NCBI RefSeq assembly: GCF_000369805.1
Contig: NZ_KB850224.1
Coordinates: forward strand, 558,001-622,000
DNA from: Acinetobacter sp. NIPH 2100
GTDB taxonomy: Bacteria > Pseudomonadota > Gammaproteobacteria > Pseudomonadales > Moraxellaceae
Direction: 5' to 3'
Length of the DNA stretch: 64,000 nucleotides
Positions 29,704 through 38,061 of this stretch are shown in pieces (the first letter of the stretch is position 1; every line of letters starts with the position of its first letter). Position numbers and translations under genes: made by a program. The notes beneath the pieces were generated by a model. The model had not been told where the DNA came from, did no database searches, and saw only the letters and a list, made by a program, of their open reading frames with translations.

Positions 29704-30600
29704 TTAGTGATCACGCTGTTGGAAGTGGTTGACTAGATAATCCAAAAAGCGCTGGACTTTGGGAGCGATCAACTCTCGATGTGGAAATACTGCATAAATG
29801 GCAGTTGCAGCAACGGGATAATCGGACAGGATCTGTACCAATTTTCCTGTGGCAAGGTCATCTGCCACATGCCATATCGAATGATTGGAAATTCCCAGAC
29901 CCGCTAAAGCGGCTTGCCTGACCCCTTCGCCTGAGTTGGTGGCAAAATATCCCTCAACATGAATCTGTTCAACTTTTCCTTCTGCATTGATCAATTGCCA
30001 CTGATCGGTGAGACCATGCCCATGCTGCTGCAAAATACAACGATGTAATTTCAGATCGGCTAGAGTCTTTGGCACACCATATTGTTGTAGATAGGCTGGA
30101 GACGCGCAGAGTAACCGTGGATTCGGGGACAATTGTCTGGCAACCAAGCTTGAACTTTTTAACTGCCCGATACGTATCGCCAAGTCTATCCCATGTTGAA
30201 TGAGATCGATATTTTGGTCATTGAGATCTAAATATATTTTGAGTTCAGGATGTAAGTGAGAGAACTCGGCAATAACAGGCATTAGAATTTTTGTGCCAAA
30301 AGTGGCAGAAGTGGTCATCCGAAGTGTGCCTGTCAGCGCTTGATCTTTAAGCTTTAATGACTCTTGCAGATGAATAAAATCAGCAATCCAATGCCGCCCA
30401 TGTTCAAGCAAAGCACGACCTTCTTCCGTCAAGGTGAGTTTCCGCGTGGTACGGTGAAATAAACGCAATTGTAGGTTTTGTTCTAAGCGTTGCAATTTTT
30501 GGCTTGCGACTGAAACCGAGATATTGCTGTCCTGAGCAGCTTTACTGATCGAACCTAAGTCTGCGACTCGAATAAAAAACTGGAAATCTTCTGTATTCAT
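29704..30600 (-). CDS. LysR family transcriptional regulator
   Basis: This 298-residue regulator has an N-terminal winged helix-turn-helix (residues 3-60, with LGSISKAAQDSNISVSVASQKLQRLEQ as its core pattern) and a substrate-binding domain starting near residue 90. It belongs to the CrgA-like branch judging by LFHRTTRKLTLTEEG. I chose the ATG at 30600; a TTG two codons upstream is possible. It is divergent from an aldo/keto reductase gene with 103 bp between, the usual sign that it regulates that gene. No clear T-N11-A palindrome could be picked out in the gap. The inducer is unknown. Confidence 0.9.
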   Translation of the reverse strand: MNTEDFQFFIRVADLGSISKAAQDSNISVSVASQKLQRLEQNLQLRLFHRTTRKLTLTEEGRALLEHGRHWIADFIHLQESLKLKDQALTGTLRMTTSATFGTKILMPVIAEFSHLHPELKIYLDLNDQNIDLIQHGIDLAIRIGQLKSSSLVARQLSPNPRLLCASPAYLQQYGVPKTLADLKLHRCILQQHGHGLTDQWQLINAEGKVEQIHVEGYFATNSGEGVRQAALAGLGISNHSIWHVADDLATGKLVQILSDYPVAATAIYAVFPHRELIAPKVQRFLDYLVNHFQQRDH

Positions 30601-30703
30601 TATCAATAAAATCAGAAAAGTATTTTTTGATTATCGTGGTTTTTCAAATAAATCCCTAGCGCTATTTTTGTATCTAAGCAATCACATGTTGAAGAGGCAG
30701 ATC

Positions 30704-31750
30704 ATGAAATATCATTTCTTAGGAAACTCAGGTTTAAAAGTTTCAGAGTTGGGATTTGGTGCAGGGACCTTAGGTGGGCAGGGACAAATCTTTGCTGCTT
30801 GGGGACAAGCCAGCCAAACTGAAGCCAATCAAATGATTCGTGCTGGTTTAGATGCAGGTATTAATTATTTTGATACGGCAGACGTGTATTCGGATGGAGA
30901 ATCTGAACGCATGTTGGGCAAAGCTTTGGCATCAGAACGACAACATACTATTATTTCAACCAAGGTGGGCATTCGTAGTTCAGAACATCTGAATGATGCA
31001 GGATTTAGTCGGCGTTATTTATTGTCTGCGGTAGAACAGTCATTAACCCGCTTGGGAACAGATTATATTGATGTGTTGCAATTGCATCAGTTTGATAGCT
31101 TTACTGCATTACCGCAGTTGATGAAAACCCTCGATGAACTGGTTCGTAACGGTAAGGTACGCTATATCGGTGCTTCAAATTTCTCGGGTTGGCAATTGAT
31201 GAAGGCACAAGCGATTGCGGAACAATACGGCTATGAGAAATTTGTAGTCAATCAAGTGTACTACTCTTTGATTGGGCGTGATTATGAATGGGAACTGATG
31301 CCTTTGAATGATGATCAGCGGATGGGTGCGGTGGTATGGAGTCCGCTCGGCTGGGGACGATTAACGGGAAAATTTGACCGAGAAAATCCGATTCCAGCGC
31401 AAAGCCGCTTACACGATACAGCGCAATTTGCACCGCCAGTCAATGAAGCACATCTTTATAATGTGATTGATGTATTGAAACAGGTTGCAGCAGAAACGGG
31501 ATATAGCATTCCTCAGATCGCTTTAAATTGGTTATTACAACGTCCGACCGTCTCGAGTGTGTTGATTGGTGCACGTAATCAAACCCAACTGCAAGATAAT
31601 CTCAAGGCCAAAGAGATTCAATTGAGTGATGAACAGACCGAGCGTTTAAATCAGGTCAGTGCGATTTATCCGCCATATCCGTATTATCCCTATTGGAATG
31701 GGCAATTGACGGAACGTTTTAAATCCATCGTCGATTCACAGTTTTTATAA
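30704..31750 (+). CDS. aldo/keto reductase
   Basis: A 348-residue NADPH-dependent aldo/keto reductase with the full catalytic set: Asp and Tyr in YFDTADVYSDG, Lys in ISTKVG and His in LQLHQFD. The cofactor-binding end IGARNQTQLQDNL is present. The [19 protein letters not shown] start is typical of the AKR branch that acts on aldehydes. I chose the ATG at 30704 with GAGG 7 nt upstream; two earlier in-frame ATGs lack a site. It is divergent from the LysR gene and probably controlled by it. Confidence 0.9.
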   Translation: MKYHFLGNSGLKVSELGFGAGTLGGQGQIFAAWGQASQTEANQMIRAGLDAGINYFDTADVYSDGESERMLGKALASERQHTIISTKVGIRSSEHLNDAGFSRRYLLSAVEQSLTRLGTDYIDVLQLHQFDSFTALPQLMKTLDELVRNGKVRYIGASNFSGWQLMKAQAIAEQYGYEKFVVNQVYYSLIGRDYEWELMPLNDDQRMGAVVWSPLGWGRLTGKFDRENPIPAQSRLHDTAQFAPPVNEAHLYNVIDVLKQVAAETGYSIPQIALNWLLQRPTVSSVLIGARNQTQLQDNLKAKEIQLSDEQTERLNQVSAIYPPYPYYPYWNGQLTERFKSIVDSQFL

Positions 31751-31770
31751 GCAATTTAAACCTACATAAA

Positions 31771-31792
31771 AATGCCCTCATAGGAGGGCATT
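31771..31792 (+). terminator. bidirectional terminator between the aldo/keto reductase and bestrophin genes
   Basis: Arms AATGCCCTC / GAGGGCATT enclose an ATAG tetraloop between convergent genes. The T-run is short on the plus side. Confidence 0.75.
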
Positions 31793-31796
31793 GAAA

Positions 31797-32708
31797 TTAG
31801 AGTAAGTTATGGTCATGTGCTTGAATCGGTGGTGGGGTTGGACGGCCTAATGTGCCCAATAATTCAATTTCAATCGAACGCACCATCGCATCCAATGGCA
31901 GGTCGTTACTTTGTGTTCCGAATGGCTCTTCAATTTCACTACTTAACGCATCCAGACCCAAAAAGGTGTACGCCAAAATACCCACCAGCAGTGGTGTGAC
32001 CAAACCTAAAAGCGAACCAAGACTGAAAGGCAGCATAAAACAGAAGAAATACACAGTACGATTCAGCAAAACCGAATAGGCAAATGGAATCGGGGTATTG
32101 GCAATACGGTCACAGCCGGTTTGCATTTCACTGAGTGCTGCGACATGACGGTTCATTTGGGTATAAATGATATCCGAGATTTCACCTTCTTTCATGGCCT
32201 GCAACAGTTCCCATTGAATCAGGCTCAAGGTGTATTGCGGTGCATTGTGCTGCTGATACAGTTGGGTCAAGGCTTGTTGGCTGAGACCACTGGTTTCAGT
32301 CAGTTCAGTGGGATTAGCGGTTTGATGGCGTAGACGATCACGCAGCACATTGGCAAACACAATGACATTTTGAATGATACGTTCGCGTCGTGCTTGGCTG
32401 AGCACACGGCAATCTCGGTCGAAATGCCGTGCAGTGGCAATTAAAACACCCCAGAGTTTACGTGCTTCCCACCAGCGCTCATAACAGGCGGTATTTTTAA
32501 ATCCCAAGAAAATAGATAACACCACACCGATTAAAGTGAAGCCCACTAAAGGGATTTCAGGGAAACGATACAGATTGACATATTCAACGCCACCAATAAT
32601 GGCGGAGATCAACATGACAAAACCGAGAGAGGGTAAAATTTTGGGTAAAATCGTCCCTCGCCATGAGAATAAAACTTTGAAAATACTCGGCTGGTCACGG
32701 ACAATCAT
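31797..32708 (-). CDS. bestrophin family ion channel protein
   Basis: Bacterial bestrophins are pentameric inner-membrane channels. The 303 residues show the family order: a WRGTILPKILPSLG N-terminal helix, hydrophobic segments, the LGFKNTACYERWWEARKLWG motif around residues 67-86, a helical cytoplasmic middle, the PIPFAYSVLLNRTVYFFCF pore-side helix, and the EEPFG motif with the following DLPLDAM near the end. Ion selectivity cannot be read from the sequence. It ends next to a bidirectional terminator and its start is about 45 bp from the radC stop on the same strand. Confidence 0.9.
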   Translation of the reverse strand: MIVRDQPSIFKVLFSWRGTILPKILPSLGFVMLISAIIGGVEYVNLYRFPEIPLVGFTLIGVVLSIFLGFKNTACYERWWEARKLWGVLIATARHFDRDCRVLSQARRERIIQNVIVFANVLRDRLRHQTANPTELTETSGLSQQALTQLYQQHNAPQYTLSLIQWELLQAMKEGEISDIIYTQMNRHVAALSEMQTGCDRIANTPIPFAYSVLLNRTVYFFCFMLPFSLGSLLGLVTPLLVGILAYTFLGLDALSSEIEEPFGTQSNDLPLDAMVRSIEIELLGTLGRPTPPPIQAHDHNLL

Positions 32709-32752
32709 GTTATTTGAATCATTAATTTTATGTCTTGATATTCCTGTTTGAT

Positions 32753-33475
32753 TTAAGCTTTGTCAAGGCTAGATTGCTTGATTTTAATAGGGTTGAGCAG
32801 TTGTTGTTCAGAAAAGGAAAAATGCCCTTCGGGTGCAATAATAAAATGGTCGATCAGATGGATTTCCAGCAGTTGACAGGCTTGTTTGAGTTGCTGGGTC
32901 AGATAAATATCTTCTGATGAAGGTTGGGCAATTCCATAAGGATGATTGTGTGCGACCACGATTTGGCTGGCTTGATGTTGCAGCGCATAACGCAAGGTTT
33001 GATTAAGTGAAACACTACAGGAATGTTGCGAACCAAAGAACAGCTTTTTAAAATGTAATTTTCTGAGTTCAGCGTCTAAGCAGAGTACTGCAAAAACTTC
33101 CTGTTTTTCACCCAGAAGCTCATAACGTAAATAGTCGAGCACTAATGTTGATGTATCGAGGCAGAGTCGTTGTTGATGGAAATGATTATTCAGATAACGA
33201 CGCCCTAATTCTTTCACTGCCATCAGTTGTGCATATTTGGTTGAAGCAATCCCATTAAATTGTGATAAATCCTCAAGATTGGCATCAAAGATCAAATTAA
33301 GTCCACCAAAGTGTTGAATCAAAATACGCGCCAATTCCACCGCAGAGTGCTGTTTTGAGCCTGAACGTAGGAAAATCGCCAACAATTCTGCATCGGATAA
33401 GCTTTGTGCGCCTTGTGATAATAATCGTTCTCTTGGGCGTTCTTGCTCTGGCCATGTTTTTATTGATTGACTCAC
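32753..33475 (-). CDS. radC: RadC family protein (JAMM/MPN+ domain)
   Basis: RadC proteins have an N-terminal helix-hairpin-helix domain (residues about 5-75, with AQSLSDAELLAIFLRSG) and a C-terminal metal-dependent JAMM domain. The metal motif is HNHPYGIAQPSSED, where the family usually has HNHPSG. The name comes from a DNA-repair assignment that is now doubted, and the true function is unknown. I chose the GTG at 33475 that starts VSQSIKTWPEQERPRERL with AAAGGA upstream (240 residues); a longer frame to 33568 would add 31 residues without homology. It is divergent from coaBC, as in many Gammaproteobacteria. Confidence 0.9.
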   Translation of the reverse strand: MSQSIKTWPEQERPRERLLSQGAQSLSDAELLAIFLRSGSKQHSAVELARILIQHFGGLNLIFDANLEDLSQFNGIASTKYAQLMAVKELGRRYLNNHFHQQRLCLDTSTLVLDYLRYELLGEKQEVFAVLCLDAELRKLHFKKLFFGSQHSCSVSLNQTLRYALQHQASQIVVAHNHPYGIAQPSSEDIYLTQQLKQACQLLEIHLIDHFIIAPEGHFSFSEQQLLNPIKIKQSSLDKA

Positions 33476-33671
33476 TGTTTTATTTTCCTTTGATTTTATT
33501 ATGATTATTATTTTTCTAGGCAAAAAATAGCAGGGATAATTTCCTTTTAAGTTTTGCCATTTAAACAATATTCTCTATCGTCCGTTTGGGGGAAATGTTG
33601 ATTGTGCTACTTGGGTATCAACTTATTTAATGCTATTGTGAGCGCCACTGCAACAGTAAGGTATCCTGTTT

Positions 33672-34928
33672 GTGAGCTTTGATCTAAGTGTTATTCCCCA
33701 CAAAAACATTATATTAGCGGTTACAGGTGGTATTGCTGCCTATAAAAGTGCCATTCTGGTACGCCGTTTAAAAGATTTCGGTTTTGATGTCCGTGTGGTC
33801 ATGACACATGGCGCACAAGCATTTATTACCCCCCTCACTTTTCAGGCACTTTCAGGTAATCCTGTGCATACCGAATTGCTTGATCCAGAAGCAGAAGCAG
33901 GGATGGGACATATTGAACTGGCGCGTTGGGCTGATTTAGTTCTAGTTGCGCCTGCCAGTTGTGACACGATTGCAAAATTTGCCAATGGTTTGGCAGATGA
34001 TTTGCTCAGTACTTTGTATTTGGCAACCAAAGCACCTGTCTGGGTTGCACCTGCCATGAATCAGCAAATGTGGGCGGCCAAAGCGACACAACGCAATTTA
34101 CAAACGTTGGTTGAAGATGGCATCCATGTGATCATGCCAGATGCAGGTGAGCAAGCTTGTGGTGATGTCGGTCTAGGTCGTATGCCTGAGCCTGAAGATT
34201 TGGCTCGCCAAGTTGCAGCTTATTTCCATAAGGCGCAACGTGCGCTTGCTGAAAAGTTTGGCTTATTGGCAGGTAAGCGAGTCACCATTACCGCGGGGCC
34301 GACCCGTGAAGCGATTGATCCAGTCCGTTATATTTCAAACCACAGTACTGGTAAAATGGGCTTTGCTTTGGCAGCAGCGTGTTATGCCGCAGGGGCTAAA
34401 GTCACTTTGGTTGCTGGTCCAGTCAGTTTGGATACACCGAATGGTGTGCAACGTATGAATGTCAGTTCTGCCATGCAAATGTTGGATGTCAGTATGAATC
34501 AGCTTAAAGAAGGCTGTGACATCTTTATTGCGACTGCAGCAGTGGCAGATTATCGTGTGGCTCAGGTTGCTGAGCATAAGATCAAAAAGGCAGGTGATGA
34601 GCTTGCGGTTGCGTTGGTCAAGAACCCAGATATTGTGGCGACGATTGCTCAGCAAGACGAACGTCCATTTATGGTTGGCTTTGCTGCTGAAACGCAAAAT
34701 GTCGAGGAATATGCAGCAGGCAAACTGGTGGCGAAAAAGCTGGACATGATTGCGTGTAATGATGTATCACGTCCAGATATTGGTTTTGCCTCAGATGAAA
34801 ATGCCATGACGGTGTTCTTTGCGCAGTCATATCATATGAAAAAGCGTGAACTCGAAAAAGCATCGAAACAGGAGATTTCACAGCAATTGGTTGAATCGAT
34901 TGCGGATGCTTTACGTCGCCGTTTATAA
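33672..34928 (+). CDS. coaBC: bifunctional phosphopantothenoylcysteine decarboxylase / phosphopantothenate--cysteine ligase
   Basis: This enzyme performs two steps of coenzyme A synthesis: CTP-dependent joining of 4'-phosphopantothenate and cysteine (CoaB), then FMN-dependent decarboxylation (CoaC). The N-terminal CoaC half has VTGGIAAYKS, the catalytic His in MGHIELARWAD, PAMNQQMW and the CGDVGLGRMPEPED loop. The CoaB half starts near residue 190 with ITAGPTREAIDPVRYISN and has KNPDIVA. The 418 residues are of family length. The start is a GTG with AAGGT upstream. It is divergent from radC and followed by a clean terminator. Confidence 0.96.
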   Translation: MSFDLSVIPHKNIILAVTGGIAAYKSAILVRRLKDFGFDVRVVMTHGAQAFITPLTFQALSGNPVHTELLDPEAEAGMGHIELARWADLVLVAPASCDTIAKFANGLADDLLSTLYLATKAPVWVAPAMNQQMWAAKATQRNLQTLVEDGIHVIMPDAGEQACGDVGLGRMPEPEDLARQVAAYFHKAQRALAEKFGLLAGKRVTITAGPTREAIDPVRYISNHSTGKMGFALAAACYAAGAKVTLVAGPVSLDTPNGVQRMNVSSAMQMLDVSMNQLKEGCDIFIATAAVADYRVAQVAEHKIKKAGDELAVALVKNPDIVATIAQQDERPFMVGFAAETQNVEEYAAGKLVAKKLDMIACNDVSRPDIGFASDENAMTVFFAQSYHMKKRELEKASKQEISQQLVESIADALRRRL

Positions 34929-34953
34929 GTGATTCTGGCCATTCATATTTATC

Positions 34954-34981
34954 AAAATGCAACGATTTCGTTGCATTTTTT
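34954..34981 (+). terminator. terminator of coaBC
   Basis: Arms AAAATGCAACGA / TCGTTGCATTTT with a two-base loop are followed by more T residues, 26 bp after the stop. Confidence 0.88.
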
Positions 34982-35007
34982 ATGTATGCTAAAGCAGCAA
35001 TGATCAT

Positions 35008-35030
35008 TGTTGCTTTGCTCCAAAGCAACA
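35008..35030. repeat. small perfect inverted repeat upstream of cytochrome b562
   Basis: TGTTGCTTTG and CAAAGCAACA form a 10-bp perfect inverted repeat with a 3-base centre, about 55 bp before the cytochrome b562 start. It may be an operator; no T-run follows, so it is unlikely to be a terminator. Confidence 0.45.
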
Positions 35031-35082
35031 TGTTTTGCCGACACAAATAAAGCATAGCCACAGTTTTTGATAGGATATCCTA

Positions 35083-35460
35083 ATGATTAAAAAAACTTTA
35101 GCCACTGTTGTCTTGTTCTCTGCTTTTGCATTCAGCCATACAGTTATGGCTGCTGGATTAGAAGATGATATGAAAACGCTGGGAAAGAATTACAAGGCGT
35201 TTAACCAGGCTGAAAATCCACAGGCTGCGACAGCGGCTTTGAATAATATGCGGACTGCCGCAGTCCATTCAAAATCGTATAAACTGGCTCCGAATACCAC
35301 GGATAAAGTATTAAGTTCAACCTCTCTATTTGACCAGATTGTGGTTGAGATTGATAAAGCTAAACTGTTGGTTCAAGCGGGTAAGTTGGATGAAGCGAAA
35401 AAACAAGGCAAAAAAATTGCTGAATTACGTGATCAGGGGCATAAATACTATACCCACTAA
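35083..35460 (+). CDS. cybC: cytochrome b562
   Basis: Cytochrome b562 is a small periplasmic four-helix-bundle haem protein; its electron partners are not established. The 125-residue precursor has a signal peptide ending in VMA-AGLED. The mature sequence aligns with E. coli cytochrome b562 from AxLEDxMxTL onward. The axial haem ligands are kept: Met in LEDDMKTL (position 7 of the mature E. coli protein) and His in RDQGHKYY near the C terminus. The NNMRTAA segment also matches. It is monocistronic, between two terminators. Confidence 0.9.
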   Translation: MIKKTLATVVLFSAFAFSHTVMAAGLEDDMKTLGKNYKAFNQAENPQAATAALNNMRTAAVHSKSYKLAPNTTDKVLSSTSLFDQIVVEIDKAKLLVQAGKLDEAKKQGKKIAELRDQGHKYYTH

Positions 35461-35489
35461 TTTCTAAATGGGACGTCATCGAGATGATC

Positions 35490-35520
35490 GAGCTGTATTC
35501 CATGGAGTGCAGCTTTTTTT
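35490..35520 (+). terminator. terminator after cytochrome b562
   Basis: An imperfect hairpin, AGCTG...CATG...CAGCT, is followed by seven T residues 30 bp after the stop. Confidence 0.75.
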
Positions 35521-35629
35521 ATCGACATTTTACAAGGTTGAATAACAACAATAACACTGAGCATGATTCAGATTTTCACTGCATGGCAAAGTTGCTACAG
35601 TGAAATAATGAAAAAGAGAGGTGATGGAT

Positions 35630-36475
35630 ATGTCCTCACAACAACGTAATTATGATCGTATTGCTCAAGCAATTGCTTATATCCAGCAGAATTTTCAGCA
35701 ACAACCGCAACTGGATGAGGTCGCAGCACATATTCATTTAAGTCCAGCACATTTTCAGCGTCTATTTACTGAGTGGGTCGGCACCAGTCCCAAAAAGTTT
35801 TTGCAGTATATAAGTATTGAACATGCCAAGCAGATTTTGAAACAAGAGCAGGGCAGTATTTTCGATGCAACTTTTGCAACAGGGCTGTCCAGCACCAGTC
35901 GCTTACATGACCTGTTTATTCAGATTGAAGGCATGACTCCTGCTGAATATAAACATGGTGGGCAGAGCCTCACGATTCATTATCAATTTGCAGAAACCTT
36001 ATTTGGTGAGGTGTTGATTGCATCGACCCATAAAGGAATCTGTGCATTAAGTTTTGTCGAGAATCGAACTGATGCCTTCGCCCTGTTAAAAGCACAATTT
36101 CCGCAAGCGGTATTTATTGAGCAGGCTGATATTTTTCAGCAAAGTGCCTTGGCTTTGTTTCAGAAGGATCAACAACAGTTAGATGAAATTAAACTGCATT
36201 TAAAAGGCACAGAATTTCAGCTCAAGGTTTGGCAAAGCTTACTTAAAATCCCAATGGGGCAGCTGGCGACTTATGGAGATTTGGCGAAGGCCATTGATCA
36301 TCCGAAAGCAGCACGTGCTGTAGGTACAGCCATTGGCAGTAACCCTGTGGCATTTTTGATCCCATGTCATCGTGTCATTCAGTCTACGGGTGCATTGGGT
36401 GGATACGAATGGGGGACTATTCGCAAAACAGCATTGATTGGTTGGGAAGGTGTGCAAACACATGCAGCAATTTGA
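35630..36475 (+). CDS. ada: AraC-type regulator / O6-methylguanine-DNA methyltransferase fusion (Ada lacking the N-terminal domain)
   Basis: This protein repairs O6-methylguanine by transferring the methyl group to its own cysteine and probably activates its operon. Residues about 8-110 are the AraC-type DNA-binding region (AHFQRLFTEWVGTSPKKF and a second helix-turn-helix with GLSSTSRLHDLFIQIEGMTPAEY). Residues about 120-270 are the alkyltransferase domain with the acceptor Cys in IPCHRVIQ and the helix KAARAVGTAIGSNP. The N-terminal zinc/methylphosphotriester domain of E. coli Ada is absent; a separate gene for such a domain lies two genes downstream. I chose the ATG at 35630, correctly spaced from GAGAGGTG. 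The next gene overlaps its end by 14 bp. Confidence 0.9.
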   Translation: MSSQQRNYDRIAQAIAYIQQNFQQQPQLDEVAAHIHLSPAHFQRLFTEWVGTSPKKFLQYISIEHAKQILKQEQGSIFDATFATGLSSTSRLHDLFIQIEGMTPAEYKHGGQSLTIHYQFAETLFGEVLIASTHKGICALSFVENRTDAFALLKAQFPQAVFIEQADIFQQSALALFQKDQQQLDEIKLHLKGTEFQLKVWQSLLKIPMGQLATYGDLAKAIDHPKAARAVGTAIGSNPVAFLIPCHRVIQSTGALGGYEWGTIRKTALIGWEGVQTHAAI

Positions 36476-37199
36476 ACCAGCTCAAATCCAAGCGGTGCTT
36501 GATCAGATACAAGCAACTGATTGGGATGACATCACTGAACAGCTACATCAGCATGGTTTTGCCAAAATTGAAAGGGTTCTATCGCAACAGCAATGTGAAC
36601 TGCTTAAACACGCATATTCACAAGCTGTACTTTATCGTAAAACAGTCGAGATGCAGCGTTATCGTTTTGGTCGAGGTGAGTACAAATATTTTAATTACCC
36701 TTTGCCCAATTTGATTGAACGGATACGCCACGAAGTCTATCCCTATTTGGTTCCGATTGCCAATGCATGGTTTCGGGTGCTCAAGTTAGAACGCGTATTT
36801 CCTTCTTCACATCCTGAATTTTTACAGCAATGTCAGAAACATGGACAGATGCTCGCAACTCCACTGATATTGAAATATGGGCAGGGTGGATTTAATACGC
36901 TGCATCAGGACTTATATGGTGAGGTTTATTTCCCTTTACAGTTGGTGATTGTGTTGAGTCAGCCAAATATTGATTTTACGGGGGGGGAACTGGTCTTTAC
37001 TCAACAAAACCCAAGAGCACAGTCTAAGGCAGTGGTAGTTCAGCCCCAGCAAGGCGATATGTTGATTTTCACCACTCAGTTTAAACCTGAAAAAGGCAGT
37101 CAAGGCTATTATCGGGTCAATATCAAGCATGGTGTCAGTCCGATTCATCACGGTGAACGCTATAGTCTCGGTATTATTTTCCATGATGCTGTGAGTTAG
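36462..37199 (+). CDS. 2OG-Fe(II) oxygenase, PF09859-like, putative nucleic-acid modifying
   Basis: This 245-residue dioxygenase has the iron ligands in TLHQDLYGE (HxD) and a distal His, either in NIKHGVSP or in IHHGERYSLGIIFHD, with Arg in GERYSLGIIFH for 2-oxoglutarate binding. PLILKYGQGGFNTLHQDLYG and FTGGELVF are family patterns. I recognise it as the DUF2086/Oxygenase-NA family, which has been predicted by comparative genomics to act on nucleic acids because it neighbours DNA-alkylation repair genes; no activity is established to my knowledge. The ATG at 36462 lies inside the end of the ada-like gene, with GAAGG upstream. The Ada zinc-domain gene starts 3 bp after it. Confidence 0.75.
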   Translation: MQQFEPAQIQAVLDQIQATDWDDITEQLHQHGFAKIERVLSQQQCELLKHAYSQAVLYRKTVEMQRYRFGRGEYKYFNYPLPNLIERIRHEVYPYLVPIANAWFRVLKLERVFPSSHPEFLQQCQKHGQMLATPLILKYGQGGFNTLHQDLYGEVYFPLQLVIVLSQPNIDFTGGELVFTQQNPRAQSKAVVVQPQQGDMLIFTTQFKPEKGSQGYYRVNIKHGVSPIHHGERYSLGIIFHDAVS

Positions 37200-37202
37200 A
37201 CC

Positions 37203-37448
37203 ATGTGGCAGCCTAGTGAATTAGAGCAGACCGCGTTACATCAAAAATTAAGAGACGGCGAGATTCTATTTGCAGGCAATTCCCAGCTTAACATCTATGG
37301 CAGATTGACCTGTGGTTCTGGGAAGCGCATGCTAAAAAAGAATCGGGTATTTTTTCAGAATGAACATGAGGCGATTATGCAAGGCTATCGGCCTTGTGGA
37401 CATTGTATGAAGCAAGCTTATAAGAAGTGGAAAGATGCAACTATTTGA
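37203..37448 (+). CDS. stand-alone Ada metal-binding domain protein without the acceptor cysteine
   Basis: The 81 residues are a free Ada N-terminal zinc domain. The pattern DGEILFAGNSQLNIYGRLTC, then KKNRVFF, then GYRPCGHC aligns with DGEFVFA...IFCRPSC...RENVSFY...GFRPCKRC of E. coli Ada. Three of the four zinc cysteines are present (in LTC and in RPCGHC). The fourth, Cys38, which also takes the methyl group from methylphosphotriesters, is Gly here (IYGRLTC). It should therefore not act as a methyl acceptor in the known way. I recall a wider group of such small proteins with IYG-x-L-x-C. It begins 3 bp after the oxygenase and overlaps alkB by 14 bp. Its role could be DNA binding or a partner of the ada-like protein. 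Confidence 0.8.
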   Translation: MWQPSELEQTALHQKLRDGEILFAGNSQLNIYGRLTCGSGKRMLKKNRVFFQNEHEAIMQGYRPCGHCMKQAYKKWKDATI

Positions 37449-38061
37449 TATTGAAGCTGATCCAAACCACAATCATTTACCCTATGATGGGACAGTACAG
37501 TACTTTGGCAAGGTCGTAGACACGGCTGAAGCCGATCATTATTTTGATCAGCTGTTGCATAACATTGCATGGGAAAATGATCAGGCTCTCATTTTTGGGC
37601 GCTTGCTCACCACTAAGCGTAAAGTGGCTTGGTATGGCGAGCGACGCTTTGAATATACCTATTCCAATATGAATAAATATGCTTTGCCTTGGACCAAGGA
37701 ATTGCTTGAATTAAAACAACTGGTTGAAAAACTGACAGGTGAAACGTTCAACTCATGCTTACTGAATCTTTATCACAGCGGTGATGAAGGAATGGCATGG
37801 CATAGTGATGGTGAAACCGATCTCCAAAAAGATGGTGCGATTGCCTCTTTAAGCTTTGGTGCAGAGCGTAAATTTGCTTTTAAACATAAGCAGAGTAAAG
37901 AGAAAGTAGAATTGTATTTAGAGCATGGCAGTTTGCTTGTGATGAAAGACACCACACAAACTTACTGGTTACATCGATTACCGCCGACCAAGAAAGTCAA
38001 TACTGCACGGGTGAATCTGACCTTTAGAACCATTGTGTATCGATCACAAAAAAAGGACTGA
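37435..38061 (+). CDS. alkB: AlkB-like alpha-ketoglutarate-dependent DNA dioxygenase
   Basis: AlkB-type enzymes oxidatively remove alkyl groups such as 1-methyladenine and 3-methylcytosine from DNA. The 208 residues match the ALKBH2/3-like branch: NLYHSGDEGMAWHSDGE with the iron ligands His and Asp of HSD, the substrate-side GAERKFAF, the distal His in YWLHRLPP, and the arginines of ARVNLTFR that bind 2-oxoglutarate. The start overlaps the Ada-domain gene by 14 bp. It is the last gene of the four-gene repair operon, and the terminator stem begins at its stop codon. Confidence 0.92.
   Translation: MQLFDIEADPNHNHLPYDGTVQYFGKVVDTAEADHYFDQLLHNIAWENDQALIFGRLLTTKRKVAWYGERRFEYTYSNMNKYALPWTKELLELKQLVEKLTGETFNSCLLNLYHSGDEGMAWHSDGETDLQKDGAIASLSFGAERKFAFKHKQSKEKVELYLEHGSLLVMKDTTQTYWLHRLPPTKKVNTARVNLTFRTIVYRSQKKD

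Noticed and set aside
34335..34697. 120-residue frame antisense to coaBC
   Set aside because: Shadow of a well-conserved gene; no start signal or family pattern.
36364..36714. 116-residue frame overlapping ada-like and oxygenase genes
   Set aside because: Out-of-frame shadow of two genes with clear family motifs.
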